From the NCBI RefSeq assembly GCF_009737085.1, contig NZ_WOVL01000010.1, positions 119,519-183,518 of the forward strand: a stretch of 64,000 bases of DNA, written 5' to 3'. Made by a program: the position numbers and the translations under genes. The notes under the pieces were generated by a model. It did no database searches. It was not told where the DNA came from and saw only the letters and a program-made list of their open reading frames with translations. How positions within the stretch are numbered: the stretch's first letter is position 1; each line of letters opens with the position of its first letter. The DNA comes from Paenibacillus sp. NEAU-GSW1 (GTDB lineage: Bacteria; Bacillota; Bacilli; Paenibacillales; Paenibacillaceae). Below are positions 27,609 through 36,162 of this stretch, in pieces.

Positions 27609-28910
27609 GTGAGAAAGAACAAATGGGTAATGATGCTGGCGAGCCTGACGCTTATGTTCTCGCTGGCTGCTTGCGGCGGCGGCGGCAACAACAGCCCGGA
27701 AGCGACAAATGCGGGCAACACGCAAACAGAAGGCAACTCCGCTGCAGGTCAAGAGGCTACAGAAGAGCTTAAGCCTGAGGCTGGAGCAAAGCTGGTTGTA
27801 TGGGAAGCGCAGGAGCAAGTTGCGTACATGGAGCAAGTCGGCAAAGAGTTCGAAGCTAAGTACGGCGTTCCGGTTAAAGTGGAAACGGTTGCGGGCGGCG
27901 ATCAAGGCGGACGACTCGCGACGGACGGCCCTTCCAAAACAGCAGCCGACGTTTTGACGCTGCCGCATGACCAGATCGGCCTGGCAGTTAAAGCAGGCTT
28001 GCTGCTGCCAAACGACGTGTTCGAGGAAGAAACGAAAAAGAATTCCGTTGAAACGTCCGTCATTGCCTCCTCCTACGACGGCGTGCTTTACGGCTACCCG
28101 AAATCGGTTGAAACGTATGCGATGTTCTACAACAAGGATATTTTCCCAGAGCCTCCAACCACTTGGGACGAAGTTGTTAAATTCGGCAGCACCTACACTG
28201 ATCCTGCGCAAAAGAAATATGCGATCATGTGGGAATTCGTCGGCTATTACTCCTATCCGTTCATTGGCAGTTACGGCGGCTACATGTTCGGCGACAACAA
28301 TACGAACGGCCAAGATATCGGCTTGAACAAAGGCGATGTCGTAAAAGGCATGGAATTCCTCCGCTCGTTAAAACCGATTTTGCCAATGAACGCGGGCGAT
28401 ATTACGTACGACGTCAAAACGCAGCTGTTCCAAGAAGGCAAGCTGGCGCTGAACATCGACGGCCCTTGGTCGGTTGCCGCATTCAAAGATAAAGTCAATT
28501 TCGGCGTAGCTCCGCTGCCTAAGTTCCCTAACGGCAACGATGCGATTACTTTCTCCGGCGTGAAATCGTACTATGTCAACTCCTATACGAGCTATCCGGA
28601 AGCTGCGCGCCTGTTTGCTAATTTCGCAAGCAGCAAAGAAAACCAATTGCTCAACTATAAAATGACCGGCGCGATTCCAGCCAACATTGAAGCCGGCGAA
28701 GATCCGCTGATCAAGGACGACCCGATTACTAGCGGCTTCTTCAAACAATTCAGCAACTCGGTTCCGATGTCCTCCGTTCCTGGCGTCGATCTCGCTTGGG
28801 AAGGTTTGAAAGCAACGTTTATCTCCTTGTGGGACGATCCAAGCCTCGACATTAAGACAACGCTAGACACTATGGTCAAATCGATCGAAGACGGCATTAA
28901 ATCGAGGTAA
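27609..28910 (+). CDS. mdxE: Maltodextrin/maltose-binding lipoprotein (MdxE-like)
   Basis: A 433-residue extracellular solute-binding protein of family 1. The signal peptide ends in the lipobox SLAAC, so it is lipid-anchored, followed by a Gly/Asn/Thr-rich linker. The ligand-binding body shows KLVVWEAQEQVAYMEQVGKEFEAKYGVPVKVETV, YGYPKSVETYAMFYNKDIF, LALNIDGPWSVAAFK and TGAIPA, all typical of MalE/cyclodextrin-binding relatives. I chose GTG 27609 because AGGGTGG lies 8 bases before it; an in-frame GTG at 27597 overlaps that site. The two permeases follow. The ATPase is absent, which fits use of a shared MsmX-type ATPase. Confidence 0.88.
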   Translation: MRKNKWVMMLASLTLMFSLAACGGGGNNSPEATNAGNTQTEGNSAAGQEATEELKPEAGAKLVVWEAQEQVAYMEQVGKEFEAKYGVPVKVETVAGGDQGGRLATDGPSKTAADVLTLPHDQIGLAVKAGLLLPNDVFEEETKKNSVETSVIASSYDGVLYGYPKSVETYAMFYNKDIFPEPPTTWDEVVKFGSTYTDPAQKKYAIMWEFVGYYSYPFIGSYGGYMFGDNNTNGQDIGLNKGDVVKGMEFLRSLKPILPMNAGDITYDVKTQLFQEGKLALNIDGPWSVAAFKDKVNFGVAPLPKFPNGNDAITFSGVKSYYVNSYTSYPEAARLFANFASSKENQLLNYKMTGAIPANIEAGEDPLIKDDPITSGFFKQFSNSVPMSSVPGVDLAWEGLKATFISLWDDPSLDIKTTLDTMVKSIEDGIKSR

Positions 28911-28916
28911 TCAATT

Positions 28917-28949
28917 TTGAGCCGCGCGCAGATTTTGCGCGCGGCTCAA
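28917..28949 (+). repeat. Intercistronic hairpin between mdxE and mdxF
   Basis: A perfect 13-bp stem (28917-28929 with 28937-28949), GC-rich, 7-base loop, with no T-run after it. It starts 7 bases behind the mdxE stop. Such a structure usually protects the upstream message rather than terminating it. Confidence 0.75.
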
Positions 28950-28978
28950 CAACACGCATAGAAAAGAGGATGGCCTCC

Positions 28979-30286
28979 ATGTCAACAAGAGCGACTGGCG
29001 CCATTTTGTCCGCACTCTTTGCGGGCCTGGGGCAGCTGTACAACCGGCAATGGTTGAAAGGTATTATTTTTCTGATTATCGGAATAGGCAGCATTTATGT
29101 TTTTATATTTGAGCTTTTCGATTTTGTAAAGGGGCTTATTACGCTTGGCGACCAGCCGGGCGGCTTCGTTAAAGTAGGCAAAATGACGCGCCTTGTAGAA
29201 GGCGACCATTCCATCTTTATGATGGTCAAAGGCTTGGCCGCCGCCTTCGCCTCCCTCCTGCTGTTCAGCTTTTACCTGCTTGGCATCCGAGATGCCTATA
29301 CAGTAGGGAAGGCAAGAGAACAAGGAAAGCAGCCGCACAATTTCGCGCAATCGCTTCGGTCGGCCGGCCACAATCATTTTGCTTATATCGTGCTGTTGCT
29401 GCCGTTTATTAGCATTATGCTGCTTACGGTGCTGCCGTTAATATTTTCGGTTCTTATCGCTTTTACCGATTATGCAGATCCGATATTGCCGCCTGCCCAT
29501 CTTCTCAACTGGGTAGCCTTCGACAATTTTATAGACATGTTTAAAATGAGCGTTTGGGGCAATACGTTTACCGGTATTTTAAAATGGACGATTATTTGGG
29601 CGATTATCGCCACGATTACAACGTATGTCGGCGGAATTTTGGTCGCATCGCTTATTCATCAGAAAGGGCTGCGTTTCAAGAAGTTTTGGCGCACAGCTTT
29701 AATTGTTCCATTTGCCATTCCGAACATGGTATCGCTGCTCGTTATGCGCAACATGTTCAACAATCAATTCGGACCTGTCAACGCCTATTTGCGATTTTTC
29801 GGCATCGAAGGGCTGCCATGGCTGACAGATCCGTTCTGGGCCAAAGTTACGGTCGTGCTGGTCAATATGTGGATCGGCATCCCGATCACAATGATTTTGG
29901 CATTCGGCGTATTGACGACGATTCCGCGCGATCTCTATGAAGCGGCTGATGCGGACGGAGCGAGCTCTATGCAAAAGTTCCGGCATATTACCATACCTTT
30001 TGTGCTGTTCGCTACCGCTCCGATTCTGATCATGCAATTTGCCGGCAACATCAACAATTTCAACGTCATTTACTTGCTGACAAATGGCGAGCCGGTAAAC
30101 ATCAATTATCAATTTGCCGGCCATACGGACCTGCTCGTAACCTGGCTCTATAAGCTGGCGCTCAATCAGTCGCAATTCAGCTTCGCCTCTGTCATCGGCA
30201 TCCTCATTTTCGTAATCGTCGCATCGATCTCCATCTGGAGCTATACGCGAACGCGCTCGTACAAAGAGGAGGATATGATCGTATGA
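28979..30286 (+). CDS. mdxF: Maltodextrin ABC transporter permease (MalF/MdxF type)
   Basis: A 435-residue integral membrane subunit. It has extra N-terminal helices and a short extracytoplasmic part, as in MalF-like proteins, then six conserved helices. The EAA loop that docks the ATPase is YEAADADGASSMQKFRHITIPF. The N-terminus (AGLGQLYNRQWLKGIIFL) resembles the TM2-like segment common in Bacillus MdxF. Start ATG 28979 is 9 bases behind AGAGG; an ATG at 28970 directly follows it and is less likely. It overlaps mdxG by 4 bases. Confidence 0.9.
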   Translation: MSTRATGAILSALFAGLGQLYNRQWLKGIIFLIIGIGSIYVFIFELFDFVKGLITLGDQPGGFVKVGKMTRLVEGDHSIFMMVKGLAAAFASLLLFSFYLLGIRDAYTVGKAREQGKQPHNFAQSLRSAGHNHFAYIVLLLPFISIMLLTVLPLIFSVLIAFTDYADPILPPAHLLNWVAFDNFIDMFKMSVWGNTFTGILKWTIIWAIIATITTYVGGILVASLIHQKGLRFKKFWRTALIVPFAIPNMVSLLVMRNMFNNQFGPVNAYLRFFGIEGLPWLTDPFWAKVTVVLVNMWIGIPITMILAFGVLTTIPRDLYEAADADGASSMQKFRHITIPFVLFATAPILIMQFAGNINNFNVIYLLTNGEPVNINYQFAGHTDLLVTWLYKLALNQSQFSFASVIGILIFVIVASISIWSYTRTRSYKEEDMIV

Positions 30287-31116
30287 ACAACGCATCAACG
30301 AGGTGGAAGCTTGGCGCAAGCTATGTTATTCTTTCCGCGCTCGTCTTTTTCAGCCTTTTTCCGGCGCTTTGGATCGTGATGTCGTCGCTTAAAACCGGCA
30401 ACAGCCTGTACAGCGAATCATTCATTCCGAAACAAATCACATTGGAGCATTACCGCGATTTATTTACAAAAACAATGTATCCAACCTGGTTTTTGAATAC
30501 GCTTAAGGTTGCGGTCGGCTCGACCGTTCTTGGAACGTTCCTGCTCCTCATCGCTTCCTATGCGATTTCTCGTTTTCGGTTCGTCGGCAGAAAGCTGACA
30601 CTTAAAGCAATGCTCGTCCTTCAAATGTTTCCGGGCTTTATGGCGATGATTGCGATTTTCGTCATTTTGAATGCCGTTGGACTGCTCGACTCGCACTGGG
30701 CGCTTATCCTTGTGTACAGCAGCGGGGCTGTCATTTCCAACGTATTCGTAGCCAAAGGCTTCTTCGATACGATTCCGCGCAGTCTGGAGGACGCTGCGAG
30801 AATCGACGGGGCAAGCCACTGGCAAGTATTTGCATCCATGATCGTGCCGTTATCGACGCCAATGCTGACATATGCGAGCTTGATGATTTTTAACGGCGCT
30901 TTTATTGACTTTATTTTCGCCGATCTTATTTTGCGCACCGAGGAAAAACGAACGCTCGCAGTCGGCCTGTACCGGATGGTGAGCCAGCGCAACTCAACGG
31001 AATTTACGATGTTCGCGGCTGGCGCCGTGCTCGTAGCCGTTCCGGTTACGATGTTGTTCTTGTTCCTGCAACGCTACCTCGTAGAGGGACTGACAGCAGG
31101 CTCTTCGAAAGGATAA
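30283..31116 (+). CDS. mdxG: Maltodextrin ABC transporter permease (MalG/MdxG type)
   Basis: A 277-residue inner permease with six hydrophobic helices. The EAA motif is LEDAARIDGASHWQVFASMIVPL. The N-terminal FFSLFPALWIVMSSLK and the C-terminal LFLFLQRYLVEGLTAGSSKG end match MalG/MdxG, including the Gly-rich tail that inserts between the ATPase subunits. It is the last gene of the transporter operon, joined to mdxF by an ATGA overlap and followed by a long terminator. No amylase, glucosidase or regulator gene is attached. Confidence 0.92.
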   Translation: MNNASTRWKLGASYVILSALVFFSLFPALWIVMSSLKTGNSLYSESFIPKQITLEHYRDLFTKTMYPTWFLNTLKVAVGSTVLGTFLLLIASYAISRFRFVGRKLTLKAMLVLQMFPGFMAMIAIFVILNAVGLLDSHWALILVYSSGAVISNVFVAKGFFDTIPRSLEDAARIDGASHWQVFASMIVPLSTPMLTYASLMIFNGAFIDFIFADLILRTEEKRTLAVGLYRMVSQRNSTEFTMFAAGAVLVAVPVTMLFLFLQRYLVEGLTAGSSKG

Positions 31117-31132
31117 GTTCATTGGCATTATG

Positions 31133-31181
31133 AAAAAGGACTTCAGTTGACGGATTAGCCGCCTGCTGAAGTCCTTTTTGT
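31133..31181. terminator. Terminator behind mdxG
   Basis: A perfect 14-bp stem (31133-31146 with 31166-31179) with A- and T-runs in the arms. It can serve mdxG and the opposite-strand broken gene. Confidence 0.85.
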
Positions 31182-31356
31182 TATTCGAAAAGATCGCCGA
31201 ACACGTCGAGCACCGTTTTCTTTTTCTTATGATGCGGATAACCATGCTTGTTGTCCTTATAAGACCCGTATTAGTCTTTATGGCCGTATCCGAAGCCATA
31301 GCGTTATGTTTGGGGACTTGTTGCTGATATGGCTGCTGGGGCGGGTACGGAGTCAC
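31181..31356 (-). pseudogene. Broken small gene with Pro/Gln/Tyr-rich start and basic tail
   Basis: Read from GTG 31356 the frame gives TPYPPQQPYQQQVPKHN. The frame then shifts at about 31302: one base appears missing. In the shifted frame the product continues YGFGYGHKD, an in-frame TAA (31273-31271), YGSYKDNKHGYPHHKKKK, then TVLDVFGDLFE and a stop at 31181. The composition is continuous across both breaks, so the natural reading is a small low-complexity protein of about 57 residues that lost its frame. A sequencing error would explain the frameshift but would also have to explain the TAA. The function is unknown. Confidence 0.6.
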
Positions 31357-31385
31357 ATTTCACAATCCATCCGCTCCTTTCAGGG

Positions 31386-31598
31386 CTATAAAACCGAACC
31401 TCTCTCACCTGCAGCCGGTTCGAAGCGATAGCTGCGGCTAAGCTTTAATACGCGCTTGTTCGCTTTTCGTAGCACAACAGTCTCATCATCCCATGCGACA
31501 ACGATGCCGATCACGTCATTCGCTTCCATCTCGTCGCGGACAACGCGAACCTTTTCCCCGCTTACTCTGTAATGGTCTAATTGTTCCTCGGATATCAT
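31386..31598 (-). CDS. Small conserved protein of unknown function
   Basis: A 70-residue soluble protein, probably a single small beta-barrel: YRVSGEKVRVVRDEMEANDVIGIVVAWDDETVVLRKANKRVLKLSRSYRF alternates strand-like segments with charged turns, rather like KOW or Sm-type folds. No family name is recognised. GGAGG lies 9 bases before the ATG, and the codon use fits a real gene. It is encoded just upstream of the broken small gene. Confidence 0.7.
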   Translation of the reverse strand: MISEEQLDHYRVSGEKVRVVRDEMEANDVIGIVVAWDDETVVLRKANKRVLKLSRSYRFEPAAGERGSVL

Positions 31599-31660
31599 TT
31601 ATGTAAACCTCCGCGTCACATTTCATTATTCAAATGAAAATTATAGTTTGCTATATTTGC

Positions 31661-31702
31661 AAAAAAACCTCAACAGTCTGCTAAAAGCCCGTTGAGGTTT
31701 TT
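31661..31702. terminator. Bidirectional terminator
   Basis: A 10-bp stem (31665-31674 with 31691-31700), A7 on one side and T5 on the other, behind the gene at 31737-32069. Confidence 0.8.
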
Positions 31703-31736
31703 CCGCTATTTTAATCATAAATGAGTATGCAGCTGC

Positions 31737-32069
31737 TTAAGCTTCCCCTACATGCTCTTTCGAATCGTGAGGCTCTTTCTCGAACCATTCATCCAGCACT
31801 TTGGAAGACATTACCCGCTTTGAGATATAATCCGCTTGACGCTCCGAGAACTGATCGCGCCATTCCATTTCGAGTTCTTCGCTCAGCTTTACAATCGTGA
31901 GCAATTCCGACCATGCGACGTAACGCTTATACCAGAAAAATTGCGGATGCTCAATCATATAAGGATACAAATCATCAAATTCCGTATGCTTGCAGTCGAG
32001 TGCGCGTTCGAAGTGAACCTTCGCATCGTTCAATTTCACATTCATAAATTCAGCCGATAAGTTTCCCAT
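31737..32069 (-). CDS. Conserved helical protein of unknown function
   Basis: A 110-residue soluble, mostly helical acidic protein. It is rich in aromatic residues in the middle (DDLYPYMIEHPQFFWYKRYVAWSELLTIVKL) and has no cysteine pairs or metal site apart from one Cys. I do not recognise a family. The ATG at 32069 follows a GGAGGAGGC-type ribosome binding site. It is separated from the second xpt gene by 83 bases on the same strand and may be cotranscribed with it. Confidence 0.7.
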   Translation of the reverse strand: MGNLSAEFMNVKLNDAKVHFERALDCKHTEFDDLYPYMIEHPQFFWYKRYVAWSELLTIVKLSEELEMEWRDQFSERQADYISKRVMSSKVLDEWFEKEPHDSKEHVGEA

Positions 32070-32152
32070 CGTTTATGCCTCCTCCCGGTCACTTACGATC
32101 TATTATATGCTATATTTCTGTACCCGAAAAGTGCATATATGCTGGAACTTTA

Positions 32153-32722
32153 CTATTCGAATACAATCTTGCCGTCCGCAAGCGACGAGATTTTGACCAG
32201 CGGCTCGACGCGAACCCCTTGCTCTCTCAACGTTCTTCCGCCCGCTTGGAACGTCTTCTCGACGACAAGGCCAAGGCCGACAAGCGTTGCGCCCGAACGT
32301 TCGATAATTTTTACCAGCCCTCTAGCAGCATCGCCGTTGGCAATAATGTCGTCGATAAACAGCACTTTATCGTTCGTCGTTAAGTATTCCTTGGACACCA
32401 TAATATCGGTTACCATCCCCTTAGTGAAGGAAGGCACCCGCTCGCAATAAGCTTCAGGATCGGCTATAAGCGTCTTTTTCCGGCGCGCAAACACTAGCGG
32501 AACGCCAAGCACATACGCAGCGGCAAAAGCGGCCGGAATGCCGGAAGACTCAATTGTCAGCACTTTTGTAATTTCCTCGCCCGCGAAACGTTTCGCGAAC
32601 TCATGACCCATCTCCATTGTCAAAGCCGGATCGACTTGGTGGTTGATTAGAGAATCGAGCCTCAGCACATCATTCGAAAGCACCGACGCTTGTTGTAAAA
32701 TTCGCTCTTTTAAAATATCCAT
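32153..32722 (-). CDS. xpt: Xanthine phosphoribosyltransferase, copy 2
   Basis: A 189-residue Xpt paralogue. The PRPP loop is VLFIDDIIANGDAA, the hood is [16 protein letters not shown], and the base-selecting region is FARRKKTLIADPEAYCERVPSF. The start is ATG 32722 (MDILKERI), 9 bases behind GGAAGGA; an ATG at 32731 and the longer frame from 32779 are rejected on ribosome-binding-site spacing. As with copy 1, no purine riboswitch motif is visible upstream. Copy 1 and copy 2 share the layout but differ throughout, so this is an old duplication or an import, not a recent tandem copy. Confidence 0.9.
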   Translation of the reverse strand: MDILKERILQQASVLSNDVLRLDSLINHQVDPALTMEMGHEFAKRFAGEEITKVLTIESSGIPAAFAAAYVLGVPLVFARRKKTLIADPEAYCERVPSFTKGMVTDIMVSKEYLTTNDKVLFIDDIIANGDAARGLVKIIERSGATLVGLGLVVEKTFQAGGRTLREQGVRVEPLVKISSLADGKIVFE

Positions 32723-32959
32723 CGCATTCATTCCTTCCACCCATAAATCCCTTTTCGATAACGTACCATACGTTAGCATGCTAGCGCAACCGCGTTTTCA
32801 GCAACAATCGCTCGTTTTGCGTTCTGAATTGTACGATTGTTAAACAAAAAAACATTTTCTTCCGATGATAATGAAAACAGAAACTTTTTCCAATTATGAA
32901 CGTCTACTATTACATAGATAAAAGCAAGGTCGACCCTTGCCCAGGGAGAGCTGGAGCCA

Positions 32960-33688
32960 ATGAGCAGACGAAGAACAAACGTACATAACAAAGTAAAACT
33001 AGCGGCTGCTTTAGCGCTGGCTCTTATAGCGACGAGCTGTCAGAGCAATGTCATCCACAACGGGAATGAAACCTCATTATTGAACGAGAAGCAAACCGAT
33101 ACAGCCAACACTTCGCTTTTGACGGGCGACTCTCCGCAAAAAAATTATAAGCCAAGCGGCGACGGTGAAACGACCGAACCGAATGCAGAAACGTTCTCGC
33201 CCGGCTATCAGGGCGGCACCAGCGCCGAATCCAACGTGCTTTCGGATGGCGGCAAAACCAAGGATACAGATAAACCGAAAACGAGCGAACCGCAGTGGAA
33301 TTCTTCCAAACCGCTCATCCTCGGACTTGCCGTTGGCGATCTCCGGTCTAAAGTGACCGAGCAATTCGGCGACTACATCGACCGCTATAAGCTTGAGGAT
33401 GAGAAAGAATCAATCGAGGTTTATGAATATAAAGGATTTGCCGTCGGCATCAATGAGAAAAATACGATTCAATATGTTGAAGTGTATGACGGCGCTGTAT
33501 CCACGGGCATTAGCGGCATCCGCGTCGGCGATAAAAGCGAGAAAGCCGTTCAGGCGCTCGGCAAGCCGCAAACGCAGAACAGCTATATTCTTACTTATCT
33601 AGGCAAAGGCACGCTGCTTAAGTTCGACTTGGATCCAGAGAAAAGCAAAATCGTCTCGATAAAGCTGATCGCACACTCGGAAGAGTAA
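32960..33688 (+). CDS. Lipoprotein of unknown function with repeated GD domain
   Basis: A 242-residue exported protein. The signal sequence ends in the lipobox LIATSC. A low-complexity Ser/Thr/Asn/Lys linker (about residues 35-110) leads to a C-terminal domain with two similar blocks, LGLAVGDLRSKVTEQFG and SGIRVGDKSEKAVQALG. This GxxxGDxxxxVxxxxG pattern is seen in small surface domains of DUF4309 type, but the match is only suggestive. The C-terminal part ends in a beta-strand pair. It converges with the ArsB-like gene, 26 bases away. Confidence 0.75.
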   Translation: MSRRRTNVHNKVKLAAALALALIATSCQSNVIHNGNETSLLNEKQTDTANTSLLTGDSPQKNYKPSGDGETTEPNAETFSPGYQGGTSAESNVLSDGGKTKDTDKPKTSEPQWNSSKPLILGLAVGDLRSKVTEQFGDYIDRYKLEDEKESIEVYEYKGFAVGINEKNTIQYVEVYDGAVSTGISGIRVGDKSEKAVQALGKPQTQNSYILTYLGKGTLLKFDLDPEKSKIVSIKLIAHSEE

Positions 33689-33714
33689 TGATCCGGGCGA
33701 TTTGCGGCACTGCT

Positions 33715-34998
33715 TTAACGCAGAAGATAAAGCGCCGCCAGACTGCAAAGCAGTATCGGAAAGGTGAACAGCAAACCGTATTTCGTATACTCCCGCCACG
33801 ATACAGAAACGCCGCCCTGCCGTACAAGCTGCATCCAAAGGAGCGTAGCCAGCGAGCCGATTGGCGTCAGCTTCGCGCCAACTGAAGTGCCGATAAGGCT
33901 CGCATAGGGCAAGTAATCGGGACCGTTCACTTGCGCAATCGCCAGCGAGGATATGAGAACGGCCGGCAAATTGTTCACGACCGAGGAGAGCAGCGAGAAT
34001 ATGAGGCCCGATCCGATGACGCCAATCAAGTCGTCTTTATTCGCAGCCGATGCGATTAATGCCGGGAACCATGAAGCAGCACCGTGCACGTGCAAGCTGT
34101 ACACGATCAAGTTCATCGCTAAAGCGAATACGATAATAAGCCATGGGGCGCGCATCACCGTTTGCCGAAACGGTGCGCGCCCTTTTGCCGCGGACGCGGC
34201 CCATTGCAACGCCGCCCCGCCGAGCGCAATCGCCGAAGCCGGGAGGCCTAATGCCTCGGAAAGCATATAGCCCGAAAGCATTAGCGCAATGACAGCCCAA
34301 GCCAAACGGAACAGTCCCTTATCAACGATGGCGGCAGCCGGTTCCGGCAGCAAAATCGCCTCTTCTCCGCTATTCTCCTCACGCATAATCCGCTGGCGGA
34401 AAAAGCCGGTTAACACGAGTATGGTCGCCGCAATCGCGGCAATTCCCGGAACGATCATACTCGCTGCATATTCGCCAAACGCGATGCCAAAAAAGTCGGC
34501 GGTCAAAATATTGGTCAAATTGCTCATCATCAGCGGCGCGCTCGCCGTATCCGCCATAAAACCGACGCCCAGCAAAAAAGCGAGCCTCCCGCCGCGCGAA
34601 AGCCGGAGCAGCCCCGTCGTCTCCAGCACGATCGGCACCATGATGAGTATCGCTCCGTCATTATTGAAGAAAACCGTAATACATGCCGTCATTAATGACA
34701 GCAAGGCGAACAGCAGCACTTGTCTGTTTCGGTATCGTCGCACGATATGAAGCGCCGCCCAGCGGAAAAAGCCAATTCCGTCGAGCAGCGACGTGAACAC
34801 CATGATGCCGATGAGTGAAAATGTCGCGTTCCACACGAAGCCCCAAATATATCCGGCGTCTTCGGGCTTAAGAAGCTGCAGCGCGAATAAGACCGCCGCC
34901 CCTGCGAGCGCAGTAAATGCCTCGTGCAAACCTTTCGGTTTCCACAATATAAGCGCCAGAGCGCCAGTAAAAACGAGGATAGAAACTATCATTGCCAT
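33715..34998 (-). CDS. ArsB/NhaD-type anion or arsenite transporter
   Basis: A 427-residue carrier of the ion-transporter superfamily with about 11 hydrophobic segments. The most telling stretch is SLIGTSVGAKLTPIGSLATLLWMQ, the ArsB signature around helix 10, with NNDGAILIMVPIVLE and NNLPAVLISSLAIA as the paired re-entrant motifs. A Bacillus YdfA-like arsenite efflux role is plausible, but there is no arsR or arsC neighbour, so the substrate is open. Two ATG codons (34998 and 34992) are possible; the ribosome binding site is weak. It lies divergently from the YkvI-type carrier. Confidence 0.82.
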   Translation of the reverse strand: MAMIVSILVFTGALALILWKPKGLHEAFTALAGAAVLFALQLLKPEDAGYIWGFVWNATFSLIGIMVFTSLLDGIGFFRWAALHIVRRYRNRQVLLFALLSLMTACITVFFNNDGAILIMVPIVLETTGLLRLSRGGRLAFLLGVGFMADTASAPLMMSNLTNILTADFFGIAFGEYAASMIVPGIAAIAATILVLTGFFRQRIMREENSGEEAILLPEPAAAIVDKGLFRLAWAVIALMLSGYMLSEALGLPASAIALGGAALQWAASAAKGRAPFRQTVMRAPWLIIVFALAMNLIVYSLHVHGAASWFPALIASAANKDDLIGVIGSGLIFSLLSSVVNNLPAVLISSLAIAQVNGPDYLPYASLIGTSVGAKLTPIGSLATLLWMQLVRQGGVSVSWREYTKYGLLFTFPILLCSLAALYLLR

Positions 34999-35115
34999 CT
35001 TGTCAGTTGACCGCCTTTACAGAATTGAAAGTAGAGATTTAAACAAGCAGTCATGCTCGTCCTCGCGCAGGCATACCTTTTTTAAAGAGAAGGTTAACGA
35101 ACGGAGGACGTTCAC

Positions 35116-36162
35116 ATGATGAAACGTACCGGCAAGGTGCTGCAAATCGCTTCAACCTATATGGGCACGATCGTTGGCGCGGGTTTTGCGACCGGGCAAG
35201 AAATTTTGCAGTTTTTCACCCGTTTTGGCTACTGGGGCAGCTTGACGATCGCCCTCGCAACCGCGATGTTTATTTGGCTTGGGAGCAAGATGATGCTCAT
35301 CTCAAGCGACATTCAGGCAAAGTCGTACGAGGATTTGAATAAGGCGCTGTTCGGCGAAAAATACGGCCGATGGATCAGCCACTTTATGCTGCTCGTGTTG
35401 CTTGGCGTAACAGCCGTCATGCTTGCGGGCGCGGGTACGATTTTTTATGAAAATTGGAATATTTCGTATCAAGCCGGCTTGCTAATTACTATTGCCGCCA
35501 GCTATTTTCTGCTTCGCAAAGGGATGAACGCGATACTGATGGTAAACGCGATCGTCGTGCCGCTTATGCTGCTATTCACCGTCGTCGTAATGATCGACAC
35601 GTTCAACACGCCGGGAGCCGGACGGTTCATCTCGCTTAAAAGCGACTACTCGGCGCTTGCCGCATGGGCGTCGCCTTTTCTGTATACCGCATTTAATCTG
35701 TCCATGTCACAGGCGGTGCTCGTGCCGCTCGGAGCCGAAATCCGTGATCGCAAAACGATCGTGCTCGGTTCCTGGGTCGGCGGCATCGGCATCGGCTTTA
35801 TGCTGCTGGCCGGCCATATTGCCTTATCGGTTCATATGCCCGGCGTTCAACAGTTTGCGATTCCGATGGGCGGCATCGCGAGGCAGCTTGGGCATACCGT
35901 TCAGCTTATTTATGTATTTCTTATTTTCGCCGAAATTTTCACGACGCTGATTGCCGATATTTACGGATTAACGCTGCAGCTGCAAGAGCGGCTGAAATGG
36001 TCGCGCTCCGCATTGACCTTGCTCATTCTGGCTTTCTGCTTTGTCGCCAGCCAAATCGGCTTCGGTCCGCTGTTGTCGACGTTATATCCGCTGTTCGGAC
36101 TCATCAGCCTCGGTTGGCTCTATTTGATCATCCGCAAGCGAATGGCGCAAAACAGCGTTTAA
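35116..36162 (+). CDS. ykvI: YkvI-family APC-fold membrane carrier
   Basis: A 348-residue polytopic membrane protein with about 10 helices. The start, ASTYMGTIVGAGFATGQEILQFFTRFG, is the YkvI signature, with the unwound helix 1 typical of LeuT-like carriers (GAGFATGQE). The substrate is unknown; amino acids or other small solutes fit the fold. CGGAGG lies 8 bases before the ATG. Its last 81 bases overlap the 3' end of the yhaN gene on the other strand, so the two are convergent. Confidence 0.85.
   Translation: MMKRTGKVLQIASTYMGTIVGAGFATGQEILQFFTRFGYWGSLTIALATAMFIWLGSKMMLISSDIQAKSYEDLNKALFGEKYGRWISHFMLLVLLGVTAVMLAGAGTIFYENWNISYQAGLLITIAASYFLLRKGMNAILMVNAIVVPLMLLFTVVVMIDTFNTPGAGRFISLKSDYSALAAWASPFLYTAFNLSMSQAVLVPLGAEIRDRKTIVLGSWVGGIGIGFMLLAGHIALSVHMPGVQQFAIPMGGIARQLGHTVQLIYVFLIFAEIFTTLIADIYGLTLQLQERLKWSRSALTLLILAFCFVASQIGFGPLLSTLYPLFGLISLGWLYLIIRKRMAQNSV

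Noticed and set aside
27397..27612. Small plus-strand frame in the mdxE leader
   Set aside because: It starts at the promoter itself, overlaps the leader hairpin and the mdxE start, and has no ribosome binding site.
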